Below are positions 1 through 5,904 of a stretch of 6,185 nt of DNA, piece after piece (within the stretch, counting starts at the first letter, position 1; each line of letters starts with the position of its first letter). The translations under genes and the position numbers were made by a program. This DNA is from JBIKWN01 sp044376365 (GTDB taxonomy: Bacteria; Bdellovibrionota_C; UBA2361; JBIKWN01): contig JBILLA010000160.1 in the NCBI GenBank assembly GCA_044376365.1, positions 1 to 6,185 on the forward strand. The letters run 5' to 3'. The notes beneath the pieces are model-generated. The model saw nothing but the letters and a program-made list of their open reading frames with translations, was not told where the DNA came from and made no database searches.

Positions 1-1
1 G

Positions 2-490
2 TATCGTGTTCTGTATTTTGAAGCTCATGCAACGCAAGCTATGAGAGAGCTTGTCATGTTAAAAGAACGTTATCAACTTGAGCCTGATGTCTTATTGCTT
101 GCAGCACATGGCACACGTCATGGATTGCTAATGACGCACGGTAAGCGCAGTTCAAATCGTGTAAGAGCGCTTGGATTATATCTTACGCCAGGCCTCAGTG
201 ATTTCGTAAAACCAGAAGGGGCTGTCGTCTTGTGTTCCTGTGAAGCAGCATACGGTCTTGGTGGCAGTGACTTAATTACTGCCGTTGAATCGACCCTTGC
301 CTCGCAGTGTATCGTTGTTGCAAATAGTCGTGTTGGCCCTGTGCCTGAAAGGCTTGTGTATAATGATCAAAAATTTGTCACCGGTGCATTGTCGAATGGT
401 CGGCAAGTTTTTTATGTCACTGATAGGACACAGCCAAAAAAACAACTCTCTGCTGAGGCTAGGCTCTTAAAGGCAATCTTTCAACGCTAG
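2..490 (+). CDS. Uncharacterised protein, C-terminal part; possible clan CD (caspase/CHAT/DUF4347-like) fold
   Basis: The reading frame is open to the left edge (codons from base 2), so the gene probably starts outside the window; the ATG at 41 is only the first Met inside it. About 162 residues are visible. I do not recognise the protein by name. Counting from the Met at 41, a hydrophobic strand (VLLLAAHG) ends in His23-Gly24. About 40 residues later another strand, AVVLCSCEAAYG, carries Cys65 and Cys67, followed by a glycine-rich turn, a helix and a strand (CIVVANS). A strand-HG, then strand-C-small-G pattern is typical of clan CD cysteine peptidase-like folds (caspases, CHAT, DUF4347), so His23 and Cys67 could be a catalytic dyad. 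This is inference from a motif, not an established homology. The C-terminus is basic and helical. The gene is convergent with ychF, with 2 bp between the stop codons. No signal peptide can be judged because the N-terminus is missing. Confidence 0.7.
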   Translation, partial: YRVLYFEAHATQAMRELVMLKERYQLEPDVLLLAAHGTRHGLLMTHGKRSSNRVRALGLYLTPGLSDFVKPEGAVVLCSCEAAYGLGGSDLITAVESTLASQCIVVANSRVGPVPERLVYNDQKFVTGALSNGRQVFYVTDRTQPKKQLSAEARLLKAIFQR

Positions 491-494
491 CGTT
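483..494. repeat. 12-bp perfect palindrome at convergent stop codons
   Basis: AACGCTAGCGTT is its own reverse complement. It contains the TAG stop of the left-hand gene (488-490) and two of the three bases of the ychF stop (493-495, minus strand). A second pair of arms, TTTCAA (479-484) and TTGAAA (500-505), flanks or overlaps it. It could act as a small bidirectional transcription stop between convergent genes, but there is no long GC stem with a U tract, so a terminator role is only possible. Confidence 0.55.
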
Positions 495-1608
495 ACACAT
501 TGAAACGAAAGTGAACGATGTCACCATCTTGGAACGTATACTCTTTACCTTCTACGCGTAGTTTGCCAGCTTCTTTTGCTTTAAGTTCACCACCGTATTC
601 TACATAGTCCGTGTAGCTTGTAACCTCGGCGCGGATGAAGCCTTTTTCGAAGTCTGTGTGAATTTTGCCTGCAGCTTGTGGCGCTTTAATACCAGCTTCT
701 GCAGTCCAAGCGTGACATTCTTTTGGGCCTACGGTAAAGAACGTAATGAGACCAAGTGTTTGATAGCCTGCAACGACAAGTCGATCGAGTCCTGATTCAC
801 TGGCACCCATATCTTTAAGAAACTCTTTACGTTCGTCTGCGCCAAGTTCGGCGAGCTCACTTTCTACTTTGCCTGAAATGATGACGAGTCCTGCGTGTTG
901 CTTCTTAGCATGGGTATAGACAATATCAACAGGTTTTGAGCCACCTTCGACAGGTTGGTATCCCAATTCATCTTCAGCCACATTCGCAACAAAGAGAACA
1001 GGCTTGCTGGTAAGAAGCATATTAAGAATAGGCTTTGCATCCTCTGCTTCAATGCCTTCGAATGTGACGGTGCGAGCAGCTTTACCCTGGGCAAGAACAG
1101 GTTCAAGTTTTTTTAGGACTTCTACTTTTGTTTTAGCATCTTTATCGCCAGCCCTTGCAGCTTTATCAAGACGAGCAAGCTGTTTTTGAACAACTTCATA
1201 GTCTGAGAAAATAAGCTCAGTATCGATAGTATCAATATCGCGTAGAGGATTAACGCCGCCATCAACATGGATAATGTTGTCGTCTATGAAGCAACGAACT
1301 ACATGCGCAACCGCATCAACAGAACGAATATGACCTAAAAATTGGTTGCCAAGACCTTCTCCCTTTGATGCACCGCGGATAAGACCAGCAATATCCACAA
1401 ATGTCATCTGTGTAGGAATGATTTTTTCTGACTTGGCTAATCCAGCAAGTATATCGAGGCGCGGATCGGGAACCGGCACAGCCCCGGTGTTTGGTTCGAT
1501 AGTACAGAACGGAAAGTTGGCAGCTGCTGCCTTTGCTGAAGTCAGCGCGCTAAAGATTGTTGATTTGCCAACGTTTGGAAGGCCGATGATACCACATGTA
1601 AATCCCAT
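493..1608 (-). CDS. ychF: Redox-responsive ATPase/GTPase YchF (OLA1/Obg family)
   Basis: This is a cytoplasmic P-loop NTPase of the Obg/OLA1 family that binds ribosomes and is linked to translation and stress responses; family members usually prefer ATP. At 371 residues it is close to the usual length of about 363. The P-loop is GLPNVGKST (9-17), with the family signature NFPFCTIEPN after it (31-40). The G3 motif DIAG is at 72-75, followed by the glycine-rich IRGASKGEGLGNQFL segment. The G4 position reads NVAED (209-213) instead of NKxD, the change that marks YchF and relaxes guanine specificity. A charged helical insertion lies at about 135-175, and a C-terminal TGS domain at about 285-371 ends in DGDIVHFRFNV. 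The protein looks intact. The ATG at 1608 starts exactly at the conserved N-terminus MGFTCGIIGLPNVGKS. It has no Shine-Dalgarno sequence: CCCCC precedes the ATG, and a perfect TATAAT lies just upstream. Confidence 0.97.
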   Translation of the reverse strand: MGFTCGIIGLPNVGKSTIFSALTSAKAAAANFPFCTIEPNTGAVPVPDPRLDILAGLAKSEKIIPTQMTFVDIAGLIRGASKGEGLGNQFLGHIRSVDAVAHVVRCFIDDNIIHVDGGVNPLRDIDTIDTELIFSDYEVVQKQLARLDKAARAGDKDAKTKVEVLKKLEPVLAQGKAARTVTFEGIEAEDAKPILNMLLTSKPVLFVANVAEDELGYQPVEGGSKPVDIVYTHAKKQHAGLVIISGKVESELAELGADERKEFLKDMGASESGLDRLVVAGYQTLGLITFFTVGPKECHAWTAEAGIKAPQAAGKIHTDFEKGFIRAEVTSYTDYVEYGGELKAKEAGKLRVEGKEYTFQDGDIVHFRFNV

Positions 1609-1614
1609 GGGGGT

Positions 1615-1642
1615 ATTATAGCTGATTGCGGTATAGAGTAAA
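1615..1642 (-). promoter_or_regulatory. Predicted ychF promoter giving a leaderless mRNA
   Basis: On the minus strand a perfect TATAAT (1620 down to 1615) is followed by ACCCCC and then ATG. Placing +1 seven bases past the hexamer puts the transcript start on or next to the A of the start codon. A partial -35, TTTACT (1642-1637), lies upstream with a 16-nt spacer. The lack of any purine-rich ribosome binding site agrees with leaderless translation. The hexamers are seen; promoter activity is inferred. Confidence 0.6.
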
Positions 1643-1644
1643 CG

Positions 1645-1665
1645 TGAGCAAACGTTACTCGCTCA
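1645..1665. repeat. Hyphenated inverted repeat in the divergent ychF/icd intergenic region
   Basis: TGAGC (1645-1649) and GCTCA (1661-1665) are exact reverse complements separated by 11 nt. AAACGT is also repeated directly at 1640-1645 and 1650-1655, a 10-bp period or about one helical turn. It lies between the two predicted promoters, next to the ychF -35, where an operator could act on both genes. Five-base arms can arise by chance, so this is a weak candidate. Confidence 0.25.
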
Positions 1666-1681
1666 ACCACCGAAAGAGGCG

Positions 1682-1687
1682 TATACT
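1682..1687 (+). promoter_or_regulatory. Predicted -10 box of icd, near-leaderless start
   Basis: TATACT matches TATAAT at five of six positions and ends 9 nt before the icd ATG. A start about seven bases downstream would leave a leader of only about 3 nt. AGGA at 1691-1694 sits 2 nt from the ATG, too close to act as a normal ribosome binding site. I see no good -35 at the usual spacing. Confidence 0.45.
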
Positions 1688-1696
1688 CGTAGGATT

Positions 1697-3139
1697 ATGA
1701 ACGCAAAAACGCCTATTACAATTGCATATGGGGACGGTATTGGTCCTGAAATCATGAAATCTGTTGTTGCTATCCTTGATGCAGCAGGAGCGGGCTTATC
1801 GTATGAAGTTATTCAAATAGGTAAGACGGTCTACGAGAAGGGCTTTACCTCTGGCATTGAGCCGTCTTCATGGGAGTCACTGCGAAGGACGAAAGTTTTT
1901 TTGAAAAGCCCAATTACAACGCCACAAGGGGGTGGTTTTAAGAGTTTGAATGTAACAATTCGCAAAACACTTGGATTGTTTGCGAATGTGCGCCCGTGTG
2001 TTTCATATTATCCTGTTGTGCAAGCAAGCCATCCAAAGATGGATCTTGTGATTATTCGTGAAAATGAAGAAGACCTCTATGCTGGTATTGAGCATCGTCA
2101 AACACAAGATGTCGTGCAGTGTTTAAAGATTCTTTCGCACTCAGGTTGTGAAAAAATTATTCGATACGCTTTCGAGTATGCAGTGCAGCATAATCGAAAA
2201 AAAGTTTCGTGCTTCTCTAAGGATAACATCATGAAGCTTACCGATGGTATGTTTCATCGAATCTTTGACGCAGTTGCCAAAGAATATCCAAATATTGCGA
2301 CCGATCACTATATAATCGATATTGGCACTGCTCGTCTTGCAACGCGACCTCAAGACTTTGATGTCATTGTCACGTTGAATCTTTATGGCGACATTATTTC
2401 CGATGTTGCCGCCGAAGTGAATGGATCAGTGGGTCTGGCTGGTTCAGCGAATATAGGTGATTACGTCTCTATGTTTGAAGCTATTCATGGTTCTGCTCCT
2501 GATATCGCAGGTAAAAATATTGCTAATCCAACAGGGTTGTTGCAGAGTGCCGTGATGATGCTTGTGCATCTTGGAAAGTATGATGTTGCTGCAACAATTC
2601 AGAATGCGCTTTTAAAAACTCTTGAAGATGGCATTCATACGGGAGATATTTATCAAGCTGAAAAAAGTTCTGCGCGAGTTGGTACTGGTGCCTTTACCGA
2701 AGCAGTGATTGCTCGTCTGGGGCAAGAGCCATCGATTTTAAAACCTGCTCGTTTTTCTGCAATTAAAACTCGAAAGAGTGTTGCGCAGACTGTACAGCGT
2801 CAGCAGGAGCGAGTGCTTGTTGGTATTGATGTGTTTATCGCGTCTCAGTTAAAGCCCGATGATTTAGCTGCTCAGTTGACATCTCTTCAGCAGCGTCACT
2901 TTACTTTGTCGATGTTAAGTAACCGTGGGGTCAAGGTGTGGCCCGGTGGTTTTCCTGAGACGTATTGTACCGACCTCTATCGTTGTCGATTTGAAGCTAC
3001 CCCTGAAGCCCATATCACCAATGCTGACATCTTGGCACTCTTGGGGGGGATACATTCGCAAGGTATTGAATTTGTTAAGACCGAGCAGCTCTATACTTTT
3101 GATGGTCAGCCTGGATACTCACTGGGGCAGGGCCAGTAG
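1697..3139 (+). CDS. icd: Isocitrate dehydrogenase, Thermus/Rickettsia-type with C-terminal domain; probably NAD+-dependent
   Basis: The enzyme oxidatively decarboxylates isocitrate to 2-oxoglutarate in the cytoplasmic TCA cycle. The dehydrogenase core spans about residues 5-343. Substrate residues match E. coli IDH: Ser83, Asn85, Arg89, Arg99 and Arg121 (FKSLNVTIRK, NVRP, IIRENEEDLY). Catalytic Tyr128 and Lys175 are present, and metal ligands are likely Asp208 (from the partner subunit), Asp232 and Asp236. The S-N-R pattern separates it from isopropylmalate dehydrogenase. The cofactor loop reads HGSAPDIAGKN (264-274): Asp269-Ile270 replace the Lys344-Tyr345 that select NADP+ in E. coli, so NAD+ is inferred. 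Residues about 350-480 form the extra domain known from Thermus and Rickettsia IDH, with NRGVKVWP and a Gly-rich C-terminus ending GYSLGQGQ. At 480 residues the length fits that subfamily. The ATG at 1697 begins next to the conserved ITIAYGDGIGPE. It is divergent from ychF. Confidence 0.95.
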   Translation: MNAKTPITIAYGDGIGPEIMKSVVAILDAAGAGLSYEVIQIGKTVYEKGFTSGIEPSSWESLRRTKVFLKSPITTPQGGGFKSLNVTIRKTLGLFANVRPCVSYYPVVQASHPKMDLVIIRENEEDLYAGIEHRQTQDVVQCLKILSHSGCEKIIRYAFEYAVQHNRKKVSCFSKDNIMKLTDGMFHRIFDAVAKEYPNIATDHYIIDIGTARLATRPQDFDVIVTLNLYGDIISDVAAEVNGSVGLAGSANIGDYVSMFEAIHGSAPDIAGKNIANPTGLLQSAVMMLVHLGKYDVAATIQNALLKTLEDGIHTGDIYQAEKSSARVGTGAFTEAVIARLGQEPSILKPARFSAIKTRKSVAQTVQRQQERVLVGIDVFIASQLKPDDLAAQLTSLQQRHFTLSMLSNRGVKVWPGGFPETYCTDLYRCRFEATPEAHITNADILALLGGIHSQGIEFVKTEQLYTFDGQPGYSLGQGQ

Positions 3140-3217
3140 GGTCTTAAAATTTGCTTAGCGATTCAAGCTGTCATACCTTCAAGCGGCGACGGTGTGCGCC
3201 TGTGATTTTTTGCGATT
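3140..3217 (+). other. Short intergenic gap between icd and the membrane protein gene
   Basis: This 78-bp spacer has no clear promoter or Shine-Dalgarno sequence. GGCG (3185-3188) can pair with CGCC (3197-3200) around an 8-nt loop, followed at 3206-3211 by six T. That is only a 4-bp stem, so it is a poor intrinsic terminator at best. TGTGAT (3201-3206) is a weak -10 candidate (four of six matches), 11 nt before the next ATG. Confidence 0.4.
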
Positions 3218-4633
3218 ATGAGAATAGATTCCTCACGTTATATTCCAGTAACCCCACTTTCTGATGCAATAAGTTTTGTAGACTTTGCATCGGTAAGAAG
3301 TGGCAATAGGGTGCTATCGCTGAATGAAAAAGATTCATTAGAATATACCGTACAAAATCGTACTCTTTCTTTAGAGTGGACAAGTAAAGATAAAAAAAAC
3401 GATCAAACAAATCGTCCTTCTCTTACCTATATTAATGCATCTGTTTTTTCCTCTCTTTGTGAGGACTTAGATGGAACTTTGCCAAATGGTAAAAGTAATC
3501 GTGAAATTGTAGATCTCATCGCAACTCGCTTTTTGGATCCAAAGCTTCAAAAAGCTTTTGGGGCATCTTTGAATGATATCGTGACGATGTCGCTCAGAGA
3601 AGATCGGCTCAGGCTTCAATTGAACAAGGATTTTGAGGGTGCTGAAGTTGAATTGCTTCGTTTCCATAGTTGGAACATGAAGTCAGCTGAAGAACAAGAT
3701 GATCTGCTGATCGAGTCTGATATCGTATCATTGAGAAAATGCTATGTCTTAGTGAGTGGTAGCACTGCAGTATTACTTGATCTGTCACGTGACCAAGTCA
3801 TGGGCAATGCTGTGATGCAGTTACTTGAGCAGCAAATGACCACGGGTGATGCAAGCTCATCGCTTGCAAACCCTCTGATGGTCATTAGTGAGCTTTATGA
3901 ACAGGTATTAAAAAATCAGGATGCAACGGCCACAGCATTGAAAGGTAAGCTTGAGTCACTTAACTCGCATCTTCATTTTGATGCATTAACTCCTGAGCAG
4001 CTTTATACGCTTGAAAGAAGTTTTGTTGCTCATCAAGGTGACCTTAGTATTGCAGTAGGAAAGCTTGTCGAGCATGAGTCGACAGTGAAGCAGACATTAT
4101 CGCTCTTTTGTAAAATGCTTGATAAAACGCCAGGTCTTGAAAAGCGTTGGGTAACGTTGGCTACTCGTAACATGAAAGAAGACTATCGTTTGTTTGAAGG
4201 TAGTGTTGAAGAGGCAAAAGAGGACCTGTTGACGTTAACACGTACAATTCTTAGTTTTAATCAGTATAAAAATGAGCTTCAGAAAGCAGAGATGCAACGT
4301 CAGAAAATGGCGTTAACTGCTCGTGCTGAGGAAGCAAACCTTGCGTTGCAGCACAGTAACTTTGCTGTTGCACAGACGAATCTTGCAGTTCAAAGAGCTA
4401 TTCTGCTGCTTGCTGTTCCCGTGACTGCTGCTTCAGCATTACAGATAGGGATTGCAGATACTCCTGACAATAAGCTGACCTTTGAAACAAAGGTTATCAT
4501 CACGGCAGTGAGTTTGGTTGTTTCATCTGTGATAGCCGCTGTGTCTTACTTGAAGGCTTCTCGTGCATTAAAAGAGCAGCTTGATTCTATTGCTCATCTT
4601 GAGGCTCAGATACTTGAAGATTCTAAGGACTGA
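3218..4633 (+). CDS. Uncharacterised protein with helical stalk and two C-terminal membrane segments (CorA-like layout)
   Basis: I do not recognise this 471-residue protein. Residues 1-205 look like a soluble mixed alpha/beta domain, with strands such as CYVLVSGSTAVLLDLS at 175-190. Residues about 215-392 are almost entirely helical and rich in charged residues and Ala/Gln/Leu; 350-392 is likely coiled coil. Two hydrophobic segments follow, at about 394-413 (AILLLAVPVTAASALQIGIA) and 424-445 (KVIITAVSLVVSSVIAAVSYL), joined by a short polar loop. A charged helical tail of about 25 residues ends the protein. A large N-terminal domain, long stalk helices and a C-terminal membrane hairpin is the layout of CorA-type metal channels, but the CorA GMN motif after the first segment is absent. 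It could be a divergent CorA relative or an unrelated membrane-anchored coiled-coil protein. There is no N-terminal signal peptide. The ATG at 3218 is the first in frame, with no ribosome binding site before it. Confidence 0.85.
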   Translation: MRIDSSRYIPVTPLSDAISFVDFASVRSGNRVLSLNEKDSLEYTVQNRTLSLEWTSKDKKNDQTNRPSLTYINASVFSSLCEDLDGTLPNGKSNREIVDLIATRFLDPKLQKAFGASLNDIVTMSLREDRLRLQLNKDFEGAEVELLRFHSWNMKSAEEQDDLLIESDIVSLRKCYVLVSGSTAVLLDLSRDQVMGNAVMQLLEQQMTTGDASSSLANPLMVISELYEQVLKNQDATATALKGKLESLNSHLHFDALTPEQLYTLERSFVAHQGDLSIAVGKLVEHESTVKQTLSLFCKMLDKTPGLEKRWVTLATRNMKEDYRLFEGSVEEAKEDLLTLTRTILSFNQYKNELQKAEMQRQKMALTARAEEANLALQHSNFAVAQTNLAVQRAILLLAVPVTAASALQIGIADTPDNKLTFETKVIITAVSLVVSSVIAAVSYLKASRALKEQLDSIAHLEAQILEDSKD

Positions 4634-4640
4634 CAAGTCC
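4627..4640 (+). repeat. Small hairpin over the stop codon of the membrane protein gene
   Basis: GGACT (4627-4631) and AGTCC (4636-4640) form a 5-bp stem with a GACA loop, and the TGA stop (4631-4633) lies inside it. There is no T tract after it, so it does not look like an intrinsic terminator. It overlaps the candidate -35 of the next gene. Confidence 0.3.
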
Positions 4641-4659
4641 GTTCTGCCTGTGGTAGCCT
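4630..4659 (+). promoter_or_regulatory. Possible promoter of the PLP enzyme gene
   Basis: CTGACA (4630-4635) matches TTGACA at five of six positions. TAGCCT (4654-4659) follows after an 18-nt spacer and ends 7 nt before the ATG at 4667. TAGCCT is a weak -10 (three of six) but fits a TANNNT pattern, and its spacing places the transcript start on or beside the start codon, as for ychF. No Shine-Dalgarno sequence precedes the ATG (TTTCGGCC). Confidence 0.35.
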
Positions 4660-4666
4660 TTCGGCC

Positions 4667-5845
4667 ATGACAGCATCCAAAAAATATGGCCTCTCTACTC
4701 TTGGTATTCATGCAGGGCAATACTCCGATCCCAAAACAGGGGCGGTGATTGTGCCAATTTATGCGACGTCAACATTCAAACAGGAAAGCCCTGGTGTGCA
4801 TAAGGGATTTGATTATGGGCGCAGCCACAATCCCACTCGCTATGCATATGAAGATTGCGTTGCTGCGCTTGAGGGTGGCAAGAAAGCTTTTGGATTTTCT
4901 TCTGGACTTGCCGCAGTAGGAACTATTCTTGAATTACTCCCAGCGGGTAGTCATATCGTTGCCATGGATGATCTGTATGGTGGAACGTACCGTTTGTTTG
5001 AGAGAGTTCGTAAGCACTCAATGGGATTACGCGTAACCTATGTTGATATGACTGATGTGAAAGCATTGCAAACTGCGATCACTGATGAGACGAAAATGAT
5101 CTGGGTTGAAACGCCAACAAATCCGATGTTGAAAATAGTTTCGTTGCAGGCTGTTGCTGATGCAGTGAAGGGTAAAGATATTATTACTGTGTGTGATAAT
5201 ACATTCGCATCTCCAATTTTACAGCGTCCCTTTGAGTTTGGCTTTGATATCGTGATGCATTCAGCAACCAAATATTTGAATGGTCACTCTGATGTGATTG
5301 GAGGCGTTGCAGTCGTTGATAAACGTGATGACCTTGTTGAGCGACTTGGATTTTTACAAAATTCAGTTGGTTCAATTTGTAGTCCATTTGATAGCTTCCT
5401 CATTAATCGTGGTTTAAAGACGCTTGCAGTTCGTGTGAAAGCACACTGTGCAAATGCGATGCAGGTCGCGACTTTTCTTGAGGATCATCCTGCAGTCGAG
5501 AAAGTGATCTATCCTGGACTGCCGTCACATCCGCAACATGCAGTTGCTAAAGAGCAGATGCAAGGGGGGTTTGGCGGCATGATTTCAGTGGTGCTCAAAG
5601 GTGGATTATCGGCAGCGACGAAACTCTTAGAGCGAGTAGAGATATTCACTTTAGCTGAAAGTCTTGGAGGTATTGAGAGTCTTATTGAGCATCCAGCAAT
5701 CATGACGCATGCCAGCATACCTGCCGAGCAGCGAGCCAAGCTCGGCATAGCCGACGGACTCGTGCGCCTCTCCTGCGGCATCGAAGACCCCCAAGACCTC
5801 CTCGCCGACCTCTCCCTCGGCCTCTCCATCTCCGGTACAAGGTAG
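4667..5845 (+). CDS. Cystathionine gamma-synthase / gamma-lyase family PLP enzyme
   Basis: This is a cytoplasmic PLP enzyme of the Cys/Met metabolism family (fold type I, usually a homotetramer), complete at 392 residues. PLP-binding residues are visible: Tyr50 and Arg52 (YGR, phosphate contact from the neighbouring subunit), Ser79-Gly80 (SSG), Tyr104 stacking on the ring (DDLYGGTYRL), Asp177 (CDNTFASP), Ser199 and Thr201, and Schiff-base Lys202 (SATKYLNGHSD). Arg367 (VRLSCGIED) would bind the substrate carboxylate. The segment LAESLGGIESLIEHPAIMTHAS (with Glu331) is shared by gamma-synthases (MetB) and gamma-lyases (MccB/CTH), and sequence alone does not decide between making cystathionine from an activated homoserine and cleaving it to cysteine. 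No transsulfuration partner gene lies in the window to help. The last 45 or so codons switch to GC-rich, C-ending codons while the protein stays family-typical. The ATG at 4667 gives the normal N-terminus, and no ribosome binding site is seen. Confidence 0.93.
   Translation: MTASKKYGLSTLGIHAGQYSDPKTGAVIVPIYATSTFKQESPGVHKGFDYGRSHNPTRYAYEDCVAALEGGKKAFGFSSGLAAVGTILELLPAGSHIVAMDDLYGGTYRLFERVRKHSMGLRVTYVDMTDVKALQTAITDETKMIWVETPTNPMLKIVSLQAVADAVKGKDIITVCDNTFASPILQRPFEFGFDIVMHSATKYLNGHSDVIGGVAVVDKRDDLVERLGFLQNSVGSICSPFDSFLINRGLKTLAVRVKAHCANAMQVATFLEDHPAVEKVIYPGLPSHPQHAVAKEQMQGGFGGMISVVLKGGLSAATKLLERVEIFTLAESLGGIESLIEHPAIMTHASIPAEQRAKLGIADGLVRLSCGIEDPQDLLADLSLGLSISGTR
5711..5840 (+). other. GC- and C-rich end of the PLP enzyme gene (composition break; rut-like)
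   Basis: By hand count these 130 bases have 86 G+C (66%), against 58 of 130 (45%) in the preceding 130 (5581-5710). In the last 80 (5761-5840) I count 38 C and 15 G. Codons turn to CTC, TCC, GAC, GCC, ATC and CCC, unlike the T-ending codons upstream. A C-over-G stretch at the 3' end of a gene resembles a Rho utilisation site; recombination with a GC-richer allele is the alternative explanation. Confidence 0.6.
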
Positions 5846-5869
5846 CTTTTTCTTTCGATTGAACGCAAC

Positions 5870-5876
5870 AAAGGAG
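5870..5876 (+). promoter_or_regulatory. Strong Shine-Dalgarno sequence ahead of the mini-ORF and transposase
   Basis: AAAGGAG is the only strong ribosome binding site ahead of a gene start in this window. It is 5 nt from the ATG at 5882 (the three-codon mini-ORF) but 23 nt from the transposase ATG at 5900, too far for direct initiation there unless the intervening hairpin brings them together. Confidence 0.65.
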
Positions 5877-5878
5877 TA

Positions 5879-5904
5879 GGCATGTTCGAATAAGTCAACA
5901 TGCC
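5879..5904 (+). repeat. REP-like hairpin covering the transposase start codon
   Basis: GGCATGTT (5879-5886) and AACATGCC (5897-5904) are perfect 8-bp arms around a 10-nt loop. The transposase ATG (5900-5902) is in the 3' arm and the mini-ORF ATG (5882-5884) is in the 5' arm. GGAG (5873-5876) and GTAG (5876-5879) stand at the foot of the hairpin. A GTAG or GGAG tetranucleotide before a palindrome is the known recognition pattern of REP elements used by RAYT transposases. The hairpin may be the element's end, a translational control, or both. Confidence 0.6.
5882..5893 (+). other. Three-codon mini-ORF (M-F-E-stop), in frame with the transposase
   Basis: ATG TTC GAA TAA has the best-placed ribosome binding site in the region and ends 6 nt before the transposase ATG, in the same frame. 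It could be a leader whose translation opens the hairpin and lets ribosomes restart at 5900. Alternatively it could be an original start with a nonsense codon behind it. The family-typical N-terminus MPRTRRYIEPGRPYE favours 5900 as the true start. Confidence 0.4.

Noticed and set aside
2925..3158. Plus-strand open frame of 77 codons overlapping the end of icd
   Set aside because: It is in another frame of the conserved C-terminal domain of isocitrate dehydrogenase and shows no recognisable protein features.
3185..3211. GGCG...CGCC hairpin followed by six T as an intrinsic terminator of icd
   Set aside because: The stem is only 4 bp with an 8-nt loop and does not extend, so it is too weak to call a terminator.
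4667..5845. Naming the PLP enzyme specifically metB or mccB
   Set aside because: The visible motifs are shared by gamma-synthase and gamma-lyase and no neighbouring gene settles it.
5846..5869. T-rich stretch just after the PLP enzyme stop as an intrinsic terminator
   Set aside because: CTTTTTCTTT is not preceded by a stable hairpin in the last bases of the gene; a Rho-type explanation fits the C-rich region better.
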